A stretch of DNA of 12,431 nt from Eubacterium sp. TM05-53 (GTDB taxonomy: Bacteria; Bacillota_I; Bacilli_A; Erysipelotrichales; Erysipelotrichaceae). Shown here in pieces: positions 1-7,952 of this stretch. Every line of letters starts with the position of its first letter. Position 1 is the first letter of the stretch. The position numbers were made by a program, and so were the translations under genes. The notes under the pieces were generated by a model, which did no database searches, had not been told where the DNA came from, and saw only the letters and a program-made list of their open reading frames with translations. The stretch is from contig NZ_QSPK01000067.1 of the NCBI RefSeq assembly GCF_003436425.1, forward strand, positions 1-12,431, read 5' to 3'.

Positions 1-50
1 ATGCCATGGCTAGAGGACTTGAAATTTCCTAGGGGTTATCAGATGGGTAC
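1..50. other. Unassigned flank beyond the VirB4 break
   Basis: These bases follow the premature stop of the VirB4 gene. None of the frames here continues the VirB4 family sequence. By hand count the segment is roughly 46% GC, clearly higher than the AT-rich operon next to it. It holds no ORF, hairpin or repeat that I can recognise. It is either the far side of a recombination or insertion junction, or a chimeric end of the assembled sequence. Confidence 0.5.
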
Positions 51-1880
51 TCACAAAATATTATAAGAAACTATACGATTATCGACATCAACATTGGTTT
101 CATGGGCAAATGCATCTAAAGATCCATCTGTAAAAATTTCAAGTTTCAAAGCTAAAGCCTTTGCTTCCTTCTCTTGTTGTTCAAGCAATTTGGCTCTTAA
201 AGTTTTTAACGTTGGACGTTCAAATTCCATATATGTTTCTCTAACACATCTGTCAATAATACTACGTTCCAAATCATCAATTCCCTTTCTAGAAACCTGC
301 TCAATCAAAGACATAATAAACTGACTTTTATCACGTACAGGGTCTCCACTATCCCCATAACCATCTTTCATATCCATTGCATTAATATGGTCTTTACTTC
401 CAGCACTAATTTCAATAACTTCACCACCAAATTTACGAATGATGTTTGAATATTCATTTTCAGGATCGCAAATTAAAATATCATCATCCGTGCGCATGAT
501 AATAAACTCAATTTCTTCTTTTGTTAAAAATGATTTCCCAGAACCAGGAACACCTAATACAAATGCATTAGGGTTTTGCAGACATTCTTTATTACAAAAG
601 ATTGGATTATTTGTAATTGCATTTTGTCCATACCAAATACCACCTTTATCTGCAATTTCCTGCGCACGAAATGGAATGAAAACAGATGCACTTTCAGTTA
701 ATAATGTACGAATAATATTTAATCGATTTAAACCAATTGGAAGCACAGTACATAATCCATCTAGCTGTCTTGAAGAAAAATAAAGTATAGACAAATCACA
801 CATAAACTTTCGGGCTACACTCTTTAATAATTCTGTATCATTATCTAATTCTTCTTTTGAATCTGCTAAATGCACAATTGTTATATTACAAAGCATCATT
901 CTTTGATCACGTATAGTTAAATCATCTAAAAACTCTTTACACTCTTCACGTTGCATTTCCATATCATAAGGAATGACTGCACTAAAATTGTTATTTGCAT
1001 TCTGTCTTCTTTGCCAATTTGTTATATTCGTATTTACACCGAGCAATTTACGTTCAATTTCTTTAACAGCTTCATCTGTTGGTATACTAATAAGATCCAT
1101 TGAATACATCATATTTTTATTCAAATTGCATAGTTCACTCACTATAGAATCTTTGATAAATCGTGGATAATTGCTTAAATATAAAACACGACCGTATTTA
1201 TCATCTAGTTTAAAATACTTATGCTTAAATTCTGGAGCCAACGGACAAATTAAATCTTTAAACGAATGTCCCTTACGCATATTATCCTTCATATCAAAAT
1301 TAAATTCAGATTCATCACTTCTATAAAAATCATGCAGTATTTTCAATCTTTCTTCCAAGTTCAATTCTATACATTTAGATCCTAATTTAGCAAAATGAGA
1401 TGATAATTCCGTTCCAATACGTGAAAAATAACTTCTTGCTTCCTCTACGTTGTTCTTAAAAACAGTTAAAGTCAGATATTTTTCTTGAACTATATCATCA
1501 CTTTCTTTTAATTTATCCAAAAGCATTTCGTTATATTCTTTTCGATATTCATCCAGTCCATCCTCTTTAAAGGGAATCAATATATCTTCTTTAAACTTAT
1601 GCAAATCAATTTTATGGTTATTCACAGTGATTTTTACCATAACACTCGAATCAAACGAATTCAATAAATCCCCATAATCTAGAAATAATCCTGTCTTTTC
1701 TTCCTTTGACGCAATCGCATAATTTATATCCAAAAATCGATAACTTTTTGTATATCGATTTCCTATTTTAAAAATACCGTCTTTATACACTGTATCAACA
1801 GGAATCGTATCCTGTGTTGTTTTCGGAACTCTAAATTCTTCTTTATTTTGTTTTTTCAATTTTGAAAAGCTTTTTATCAT
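51..1880 (-). pseudogene. virB4: VirB4-like conjugation ATPase, C-terminus missing
   Basis: VirB4 is the cytoplasmic AAA+ ATPase that powers pilus assembly and substrate transfer in type IV secretion. The 609-residue product has the usual N-terminal domain (about 30-400), a Walker A motif GVPGSGKS at 443-450 and the family motif DPENEY at 472-477. It then ends at RIVSYNIL. In intact homologues (commonly near 800 residues) this point is followed by the Walker B segment with a DE pair and a later Gln motif; these are absent, so the product should not hydrolyse ATP normally. The ATG at 1880 lies inside the end of the PrgI gene (38-nt overlap), behind AGGGGG at a rather long 12-nt spacing. Family assignment is very secure. 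Whether the truncation is biological or an assembly edge is uncertain, so the pseudogene label is provisional. Confidence 0.85.
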
Positions 1881-2214
1881 ACTTACTCATTACCCCCTTA
1901 TATGCCTCAAAATATAAATTAAACGGCTGATCAATCAATTGCCTATGACTTAATATAAAAGATTTAATTACTGTCATTACAATCTGTCCTGCACTCATTG
2001 ATTGAAAACAGATAAATCCTAGTGCAGCAAATGGCAATGCTCCAATAATACAAAGCCAACTTGTTAGTTCTAAACCTAATAATTTTTCAAATCTAAAATA
2101 CAAAAAAACAGCTACCACACACGCAATAGCTGAATATACACACTGACGAACAGAAAGTCCCATAAATAAACTTTCTGTATAGTCTCGCACTTCCTTATTT
2201 ACTTTTATTTCCAA
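1843..2214 (-). CDS. prgI: PrgI family conjugal transfer membrane protein
   Basis: This 123-residue protein matches the PrgI family, small inner-membrane T4SS subunits encoded directly before VirB4 and considered VirB3-like. It opens with a short soluble segment (MEIKVNKEVRDYTESLFMGL), followed by two hydrophobic segments at about 25-42 and 50-71, and a basic C-terminal tail. The start is TTG at 2214, supported by AGGAGG six bases upstream; no in-frame ATG gives a better fit. The 3' end overlaps virB4 by 38 nt, which suggests translational coupling between the two subunits. The position between VirB6 and VirB4 is the standard order in Tn1549-like elements. Confidence 0.88.
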   Translation of the reverse strand: MEIKVNKEVRDYTESLFMGLSVRQCVYSAIACVVAVFLYFRFEKLLGLELTSWLCIIGALPFAALGFICFQSMSAGQIVMTVIKSFILSHRQLIDQPFNLYFEAYKGVMSKYDKKLFKIEKTK

Positions 2215-2245
2215 AATGAACCTCCTGTATAATGACTAATAAATA

Positions 2246-3076
2246 TTACAATCCCATCATTTCTTTAACAACCCTATCACTCATCTTTACGGTTCCTACT
2301 AGAATCAACATGTTAAAAATTGTCTCACCAATATAACTCCATAATATTGTCACTGCACTTGCGCTTGCATCTACTGCAGGTGGTGCTTTGACATATGCTG
2401 TATAAATAATACAAGAAATGATAATAACCAATCCTTCTAAACAGACTCCTATATACGACTTTAAGAACGACATAGCGATTTGTTGTGTCGATTCACTTGC
2501 TGCGCTAGCCAATGGAATAGGCGACAAAGCAGCATACATGTACAACTTAAAAAAACGACTATATACGGTAAGTATTAACACAAAAGAAAGAACTGTTATA
2601 AACACAGCTCCTAATAGTGTTACTGCCCATAATGGTATAGAATCTAAAAATCCTACATTTGATAATGCATTTGTTACTTCCTCCGGAATAATTGTCTCAG
2701 TAGACGTTCCAAAACTTACGGTTGTCATGACACTAGTAATCATGCCTTGCACAATTTTGAAAATAGCAACTATAAAATCCATTCCATACGTAACTAATAT
2801 CCTTGCTATAGCAAATCTAAGGAAAAGCCGGAATATAAGCTCCGGCCTTTTCAGTTCTCTTACACTTGTACATGTTTTGACCAATCCAAATACAAAGAAT
2901 AAAACAAGCAACGCAATACCAATAGCTAATAATGCTCCATGAATATTTTGGATGACTTTCCAAATATCTCCTCCCTTGAATTCTTCTGGAGACTGAGTAA
3001 GCAGTGTCCAGATTTCTGCCATCTTTTCATTCCATGTCTGTACTGCACTTGTTAAGTTATCTATAATTCCATTCAA
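2246..3076 (-). CDS. virB6: VirB6/TrbL-like channel protein (CD1112 type)
   Basis: This is a polytopic membrane protein of 276 residues, of the VirB6/TrbL-like type annotated in clostridial elements as the CD1112 family. VirB6 proteins form the inner-membrane channel core of the T4SS. About five hydrophobic segments are visible, near residues 48-70, 92-115, 150-175, 200-225 and 250-265. The family-like stretch LKRPELIFRLFLRF lies between the first two. The start is TTG at 3076, with AAGGAG seven bases upstream; the nearby ATG is in another frame and closes quickly. It lies 11 bases downstream of the VirB2-like gene and 31 bases upstream of prgI. A terminator-like hairpin sits inside its coding sequence at 2822-2852. 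Confidence 0.85.
   Translation of the reverse strand: MNGIIDNLTSAVQTWNEKMAEIWTLLTQSPEEFKGGDIWKVIQNIHGALLAIGIALLVLFFVFGLVKTCTSVRELKRPELIFRLFLRFAIARILVTYGMDFIVAIFKIVQGMITSVMTTVSFGTSTETIIPEEVTNALSNVGFLDSIPLWAVTLLGAVFITVLSFVLILTVYSRFFKLYMYAALSPIPLASAASESTQQIAMSFLKSYIGVCLEGLVIIISCIIYTAYVKAPPAVDASASAVTILWSYIGETIFNMLILVGTVKMSDRVVKEMMGL
2822..2852 (-). other. Terminator-like hairpin inside virB6
   Basis: The arms GCCGGA (2827-2832) and TCCGGC (2841-2846) are complementary around an 8-nt loop. The stem extends through AAAA (2823-2826) against TTTT (2848-2851), plus one outer G-C pair, with a single bulged C at 2847. Read on the minus (coding) strand this is a GC-rich stem ending in TTTTCC, the shape of an intrinsic terminator, but within the codons for KRPELIFRLF. 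The conserved protein sequence may explain it. Confidence 0.5.
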
Positions 3077-3087
3077 AGAATCACTCC

Positions 3088-3396
3088 TTATCCTGCAATT
3101 GTATTTAAAATTTCTTTAGCAAAAGTAATAACAACACCACCGGCTAATGTCAAAAAGCCATTGGCTCTTTGACTTGGGTCATGACTTTTTAAGCTTAAAC
3201 CAACTTGTACAATTCCCATGCCGAGAATAATCATACCAATAGCTCTGATTAAACTGAAAATAAATGTATTTAGATTGTTAATTACACTTAATGGATCATC
3301 AGCTGCATATACATTCATAATTCCAAAATTAATTAACATTACATTCAACACATAAATTGCCATAAAAGCATATTTTAACTTTTTTAAATTTTTCAT
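3088..3396 (-). CDS. VirB2-like pilin, Maff2 family
   Basis: This small 102-residue membrane protein matches the Maff2 family, which takes the VirB2/pilin-like position in Bacillota T4SS operons. It has a basic N-terminus, a hydrophobic segment ending in VYA followed by ADDP (a plausible signal-peptidase site near residue 32), and then two hydrophobic helices at about 43-67 and 80-97 separated by the polar segment SLKSHDPSQRANG. I chose the ATG at 3396: GGAGG lies seven bases upstream, whereas the GTG one codon earlier would leave only four. The ATG shares one base with the TGA stop of virD4 (TGATG), which implies translational coupling. The pilin role comes from the family and position and has not been shown here. 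Confidence 0.82.
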   Translation of the reverse strand: MKNLKKLKYAFMAIYVLNVMLINFGIMNVYAADDPLSVINNLNTFIFSLIRAIGMIILGMGIVQVGLSLKSHDPSQRANGFLTLAGGVVITFAKEILNTIAG

Positions 3397-5177
3397 CACA
3401 TATCCTCCACAATAACCACTTTTGGTTCTTTCATATTTTTAAAATAATTTTCTAATTCTTCCTCGTCAACCAACTCATAGTCTTTATCACTTAATACTAT
3501 ATTTTGCCAATCTTTAACATCATGTGTAACACATCCATGCTCATACGGTTTTGCATTTCCATCCATTGTATATTTCACATTCGGATGCTTTAAAATATCA
3601 TATTTTAAATCTTTAACCGGGCGCTCACCACGAATAAAAAGAAGTGCTTCATTATTGTCTAGCAATCGCACTTCATCTGATGTTAATAAATCTCTGCCTG
3701 TTCTTTGGTGATTTGTAGTATAGCTGCCTTTACTTCCTTCACTTTTTCCATACGTATTTATATCCAACGTTTCTTTTCCTATATAAGAACTAACAAATTT
3801 ATGTGTTGATTGCTCATTTCCACCAAGATATAAAAGTTCATCATTATTTCCTACAATAGATTCCCAGCTATCTTTATACAAAGCTTTAAGCTGGGCTAAG
3901 TTTTGAATAATAATAGAAACAAATATATTTCTTGATCTCATGGTTGAAAGCAGCTTATCAAATTCATCTGGCAAAGCCACATTCGCAAATTCATCCATCA
4001 TAAAATGTACTGGGATTGGCAACTCTCCATTTGAAAATGAGTCTGCTTGATAATATAAAGTTTGAAATAACTGCGTATAAAGCATACCCACAATAAAATT
4101 GAATGTTGAATCATTGTCTGGAATCACGGCAAATAAAGCCGTTTTTCTTTCACCCATTTTTTCTAGTTCCAATTCATCTATACAGGTAATCCCTGAAATA
4201 CTTTCTAAATTAAAAGCAGCTAGACGAACACCAACTGAAACCAAGATAGATTTAGCAGTTTTTCCAGCCGCTGATTTATAAATTCCGTATTGCTTTACTG
4301 CTAAAGAAGTAGGATGTTTTCTCTTTAATTCCAGAAACAAACAATCTAAAGGACTCTGATAATCTTCATCATCCTCTTTAACTTCAGCCGCTGCTAATAA
4401 TTCCATCACCATTGTCCAATTTTGTTCTTCTTCTGGTGCTTCTTCCAGCAAATATAAGCATAGAGCCTGCAACAATGCCGTTTCAGATTTTTCCCAGAAA
4501 GGTTCACCACTGTGTGATCCTTTAGGCGTTGTATTGCGAATCAAATTATTAATTAGCTTCAACACATCCTTATCATCTTGAATATAGTGAAAAGGATTGT
4601 AACAATGACTCTTATCCATATTAATTAAGTCCAACACTTTAATTACATAGCCTTCTTTTTCTAGTAATCCACCTGATGATTTCAAGATTTCTCCTTTTGG
4701 ATCCAATATCACAAAGCTACTATTGCATTGATAAATATTGGGTTTTGCATAAAATCTTGTTTTACCTGCACCAGATCCACCAATCACCAGTGTATTTAGA
4801 TTTCTTCTATGGATTTTCCCATCTAATCCCATAGCTATATTCTGCGTTAATATTTTATTTGATAAATCATTTTTATTTGCATACTTTTTATCTATCACTT
4901 TTACATCACCCCATTTTGCAGAACCATATTCTTCATTGTTACGATAATTCTTTTTTTCAGACACATAATACAAAATACCAAATGCATAGATTCCCACACA
5001 TATCATGACTGTTTTTATTGAATTTTCACACCAGACAATAGAAAATGGACGTTCAATAATCCGGTCAAAATTACAAGCAATTTCAAATATTCCTTTGTCT
5101 AAACACGGTGCAATTAATAATGCAAACCATACAACCGGAATAATCAATACACAGTAAATCCAACTATCTTTCTTCAT
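3396..5177 (-). CDS. virD4: VirD4/TraG-type coupling protein
   Basis: This 593-residue protein is a type IV coupling protein, the membrane ATPase that links the relaxase-DNA complex to the secretion channel. Hydrophobic segments at about 7-24 and 54-71 anchor it. Walker A GGSGAGKT lies at 133-140, ILDPKGE at 157-163, and Walker B MMDEFANV at 393-400; the signature PLxxLL-like core of TraG proteins surrounds these. All catalytic motifs look intact and the length is normal. The ATG at 5177 lies inside the last codons of the ArdC-like gene (14-nt overlap), with AGAGG very close upstream, so expression probably depends on coupling. The PcfB gene two genes upstream encodes its usual accessory partner. 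Confidence 0.93.
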   Translation of the reverse strand: MKKDSWIYCVLIIPVVWFALLIAPCLDKGIFEIACNFDRIIERPFSIVWCENSIKTVMICVGIYAFGILYYVSEKKNYRNNEEYGSAKWGDVKVIDKKYANKNDLSNKILTQNIAMGLDGKIHRRNLNTLVIGGSGAGKTRFYAKPNIYQCNSSFVILDPKGEILKSSGGLLEKEGYVIKVLDLINMDKSHCYNPFHYIQDDKDVLKLINNLIRNTTPKGSHSGEPFWEKSETALLQALCLYLLEEAPEEEQNWTMVMELLAAAEVKEDDEDYQSPLDCLFLELKRKHPTSLAVKQYGIYKSAAGKTAKSILVSVGVRLAAFNLESISGITCIDELELEKMGERKTALFAVIPDNDSTFNFIVGMLYTQLFQTLYYQADSFSNGELPIPVHFMMDEFANVALPDEFDKLLSTMRSRNIFVSIIIQNLAQLKALYKDSWESIVGNNDELLYLGGNEQSTHKFVSSYIGKETLDINTYGKSEGSKGSYTTNHQRTGRDLLTSDEVRLLDNNEALLFIRGERPVKDLKYDILKHPNVKYTMDGNAKPYEHGCVTHDVKDWQNIVLSDKDYELVDEEELENYFKNMKEPKVVIVEDM

Positions 5178-5994
5178 GTCCTCTATAATTGTTTTTTCCT
5201 TTCATGTAAAGACCATGTTCCATTCGTTGATTAACAGAATCAAATATTTTTTTCATATCCTGCAATTCGGATTTGATCACCTTATCATCCATACCATTAA
5301 AATGGTTGACACAATCAATAGATTCATTTTTATTTTCAATTCCATACCGACTGCAAATCATTTGTGTAATGCTTAATACACAAAACTTTGCTTCATCATA
5401 ACTTGAATATTGGTTTTTAACTTCAATAAAAATATATTCACGAATAAGGCCCGAAATCATTTCATGCATTTCCTGACCTTTTAATACGTACATAGCATCT
5501 GATACTACATCATAATAAACTGGTCTAGGAAGGGTTGAATCTTCTGATACAATTTGTGGTTTAATTTTTTCTTTATATACAATAGCACTGATAACCGATT
5601 TATAATCCACCTCTTTTTTCTCTTCTTGCACATCAGTTTGTGTAACATCAAATACATATTTTGGATTGTAACTACATCCATATGATCCATCTCGTTTCTT
5701 ATACTCTTTTCCAGGTTCTAGAATTTGGATACCTTTTTCTCCATTTTTAATAAAATATCCGTCTTCTTGCCAATGTGCCACATCTTTTAACAAAATAGCA
5801 TCTGGCTTTTGTGTTTGAACTAGCAACGTGTTTGTAACCGTGTATAATAGTTTCCCTTGTAAAGTCAAATAATTTAAATACAACTCATTAGATGAGGTTG
5901 TTTTAATCAATTGCTGATTGGCCATATCAAACAAAAACAGTCTTTTCTCTTTCATTTTTTGTGCATATTCCTCTTTTGTTAGTTTATGTTCCAT
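5164..5994 (-). CDS. ArdC N-domain-like protein, degenerate peptidase half
   Basis: The first ~120 residues resemble the ArdC N-terminal single-stranded-DNA-binding domain (also found in LtrC-type proteins), with the pattern NxLLVQxQKPDAxxLxxxxxWxxxGyxIkxGEKGIxIL at about 55-92. ArdC proteins are antirestriction or DNA-protecting factors carried by conjugative elements. They usually add a C-terminal zinc peptidase-like domain with HExxH. Here the matching spot reads HEMIS (177-181), which lacks the second His, and a following YDEAKF...MICSRYGI stretch resembles the rest of that domain. A catalytic role therefore seems lost. I chose the ATG at 5994, one base after the pcfB stop. A TTG at 6006 is in frame but sits one base from AAGGAG. 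The protein is 276 residues and overlaps virD4 by 14 nt. Its function is inferred only. Confidence 0.7.
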   Translation of the reverse strand: MEHKLTKEEYAQKMKEKRLFLFDMANQQLIKTTSSNELYLNYLTLQGKLLYTVTNTLLVQTQKPDAILLKDVAHWQEDGYFIKNGEKGIQILEPGKEYKKRDGSYGCSYNPKYVFDVTQTDVQEEKKEVDYKSVISAIVYKEKIKPQIVSEDSTLPRPVYYDVVSDAMYVLKGQEMHEMISGLIREYIFIEVKNQYSSYDEAKFCVLSITQMICSRYGIENKNESIDCVNHFNGMDDKVIKSELQDMKKIFDSVNQRMEHGLYMKGKNNYRGHEER

Positions 5995-5995
5995 A

Positions 5996-6619
5996 CTATC
6001 TTTCAATCTCCTTTTGAATTTTCTTAGCTTTTGACACTTTCTCTGTCATTTTTTCAATTCTTTTCTTAATAGATGTTTTCTCGCAAGATGGCTCGAACGG
6101 ATCTTCTTTTTTCTCCATCCGAGCTAAAGACGGGTTTGATGTTGAATCCATCAAGGATTTCACTAAATCATCATGTTCCTTCATTGTCATTATTGGTTCA
6201 TCCACATTTAATGAATCCTGGATTTGTTTTGAATCCACTGTAGCTAATTCGAATTTATCAACAATTCTTGAAATTTTTGATGCGTCCTCAGCTCTTACCA
6301 TAATGTCACAAATGCCATCTGAACTTCCTTTTTCTTTTAAAACGCAATATAAAACCCCGTAACGCTTGGCCTCTTTACAAAATGTTTTTAAGTCTTCATT
6401 ACGGAGTGCATATACTTTTAATTCTTTTCCTGAACGCAATAATGAATTCAGTCGTGTTTTTCCTTTTACTTTCTTTTTATCTGTTAAGATTGCATACAAA
6501 GTTGCAGCTAATGTCTTGGAAGTCTCTTCACCTACCTTCATTGATACCTTTGCAGCAACTTCTATCCCTTGTAACGTCATGCGAACTACCTGATCTGCTG
6601 TTTGTCCTCCATTGTCCAT
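5996..6619 (-). CDS. pcfB: PcfB family (DUF3801) relaxosome/coupling accessory
   Basis: This 207-residue protein matches the PcfB/DUF3801 family. In the enterococcal plasmid pCF10, PcfB is a cytoplasmic factor that helps deliver the relaxase-DNA complex to the VirD4 ATPase. The N-terminal helix contains VVRMTLQGIEVAAKVSMKVGEETSKTLAATLYAIL (12-46), followed by KGKTRLNSLLRSGKELKVYALRNEDLKTFCKEAKRYGVLYCVLKEK, the conserved core. The C-terminal 60 residues are charged and probably disordered or coiled. The ATG at 6619 has AAAGGAGA about eight bases upstream. The gene overlaps the relaxase 3' end by 34 nt and precedes the ArdC-like gene by one base, so it is tightly coupled. Confidence 0.88.
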   Translation of the reverse strand: MDNGGQTADQVVRMTLQGIEVAAKVSMKVGEETSKTLAATLYAILTDKKKVKGKTRLNSLLRSGKELKVYALRNEDLKTFCKEAKRYGVLYCVLKEKGSSDGICDIMVRAEDASKISRIVDKFELATVDSKQIQDSLNVDEPIMTMKEHDDLVKSLMDSTSNPSLARMEKKEDPFEPSCEKTSIKKRIEKMTEKVSKAKKIQKEIER

Positions 6620-7905
6620 TGTTCTTTCTCCTTTCGTTTTTCATCCTCATTTACCAATTTCAATTTTTGTTTCATTAATACACTTCTTTCTTTTATGGAC
6701 TCATATAGTTTCACCTCATTTCTCAACGTTTTAATTTCCTGTGTTAATTCAGCAATATCCTGTTGATGCAAAGAGCATAACATAGGCTCTTTTGTCCTTT
6801 TTACTTTGTTATAAATGCATCGTCTTTCCCTTATACATTTATCTAATTTTTCTTTTGCTTCAGTCAAATTCACTTCTAACTCATCTAGCGTATTTATATT
6901 CTTTTTTCCAATCAAAGTAACCTCCTTGGTAATCTTATCCATATATTTCAAATCTTCCCTTAATAAATAATGAACACGCCTAGGTGTAGTATGCTTTGGC
7001 AATATCCCCATCGCATACATGTATTTAATATATAAAGCTTTAAACCCGGTGATTTTTCTCTGCTTTTTCAAATCACAACGATAGACTGTTTTAGGTAAAG
7101 TCTTCTGTTTCTTTTGATAAATTCGATTTTTAATTTGTTCTTCTGTATACATTCCATCATCACTTAAACTTCGCAATCGAATATATTTCGCCCCACCTTT
7201 CGCTTGTACTGCGATATGTTTTCCATATTTTATTCTGTATCCATTTGCTTTAAGGATAGATATAAAGTCTTTCCAGGTTTTTGATTCTGAAATTGCTGCA
7301 TCTACATCAGCTTTAATCAGGGAACGTATTGTTGGCTTGTGTTCTTTTTCAGCTCTCCATTCACTATAATGTTTACCTTTAGATTGAGGATTCCTTATCA
7401 CAGATAACATATATTTCTGGCAAATTGCATCCGATATAGATTGTATCTTTTTATAGTTCTTTTTATTATCATAATAACGATATCCATCTTTAAAAGAGAC
7501 AGAATTAATCACAATATGATTATGATAATGTGCCTTATCCAAATGCGTAGATACAAGCACTTCAAACCGATCACCAAACATTTTTTGTGCAAATTCAACC
7601 CCTATTTGATGAGCTAATTCTGCGCTTACTTCCCCAGGCTTAAATGACTGAACACAATGAAAGGCTAATATCCCATCCTCCTTTCCCCATTGTTTTTTTG
7701 TTAAATTCATATCTTCTAAAGCAGATGACAATGAGCAGTTGATACCAGTCACATACAATTGTTTGTCTGTTTTTAACTCTTGTGATGTATACACAATAAC
7801 ATCATATAAACCAGAATCCTCTCCACTTGTTTTATCTGGATTAGATGCATAATCTACAACTCTTTTTAACGAATCATTGACTGCCCATATTTTTGTTGTT
7901 GCCAT
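6586..7905 (-). CDS. MOBP-type relaxase
   Basis: This 439-residue relaxase should nick the transferred strand at oriT and stay bound to its 5' end. The N-terminal motif RVVDYASNPDKT contains the likely catalytic Tyr19. The metal-binding histidine motif HLDKAHYHNH lies at 121-130, followed by IVIN. Both are intact, in a Relaxase/Mobilization nuclease (PF03432-like) domain of about 260 residues. The C-terminal third (about 330-430) is charged and strongly coiled-coil-like. I chose the ATG at 7905, residue 14 of the longer reading, because GGAGG lies seven bases upstream and MATTKIWAVNDSL matches usual family starts. An intrinsic-terminator-like hairpin lies just upstream (7924-7952). MobC and the oriT candidate precede it, separated by the ATP-grasp gene. 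Confidence 0.92.
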   Translation of the reverse strand: MATTKIWAVNDSLKRVVDYASNPDKTSGEDSGLYDVIVYTSQELKTDKQLYVTGINCSLSSALEDMNLTKKQWGKEDGILAFHCVQSFKPGEVSAELAHQIGVEFAQKMFGDRFEVLVSTHLDKAHYHNHIVINSVSFKDGYRYYDNKKNYKKIQSISDAICQKYMLSVIRNPQSKGKHYSEWRAEKEHKPTIRSLIKADVDAAISESKTWKDFISILKANGYRIKYGKHIAVQAKGGAKYIRLRSLSDDGMYTEEQIKNRIYQKKQKTLPKTVYRCDLKKQRKITGFKALYIKYMYAMGILPKHTTPRRVHYLLREDLKYMDKITKEVTLIGKKNINTLDELEVNLTEAKEKLDKCIRERRCIYNKVKRTKEPMLCSLHQQDIAELTQEIKTLRNEVKLYESIKERSVLMKQKLKLVNEDEKRKEKEQWTMEDKQQIR

Positions 7906-7923
7906 TTCATTACCTCCAAATAT

Positions 7924-7952
7924 AAAAGAAAAGGCCACATTCATTTGTGACC
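7924..7952 (-). terminator. Intrinsic terminator after the ATP-grasp gene
   Basis: On the minus strand GGTCACA (7946-7952) pairs with TGTGGCC (7933-7939) around a 6-nt loop. The stem is seven pairs including one G-U, and it is followed by TTTTCTTTTATA. The hairpin starts at the last base of the ATP-grasp stop codon, and the relaxase ribosome site comes directly after the U-rich tract. No promoter is visible between it and the relaxase, so termination is probably partial. Confidence 0.68.

Noticed and set aside
439..783. 114-aa plus-strand ORF opposite virB4
   Set aside because: It is a shadow of the conserved Walker A region of virB4; composition and start context do not support translation.
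2418..2942. 174-aa plus-strand ORF
   Set aside because: It is antisense to virB6, has no ribosome site or family resemblance, and the minus-strand reading has clear membrane-protein features.
3148..3170. Short hairpin in the VirB2-like gene (CAAAAAGCC / GGCTCTTTG)
   Set aside because: It has a mismatch and a 3-nt loop inside coding sequence with no T-run; such pairing is expected by chance.
5505..5690. 61-aa minus-strand ORF inside the ArdC-like gene
   Set aside because: It is an out-of-frame overlap with a well-supported gene and has no ribosome site.
6366..6678. Plus-strand ORFs opposite pcfB and the relaxase end
   Set aside because: The two overlap each other in different frames, are antisense to secure genes, and lack any recognisable domain.
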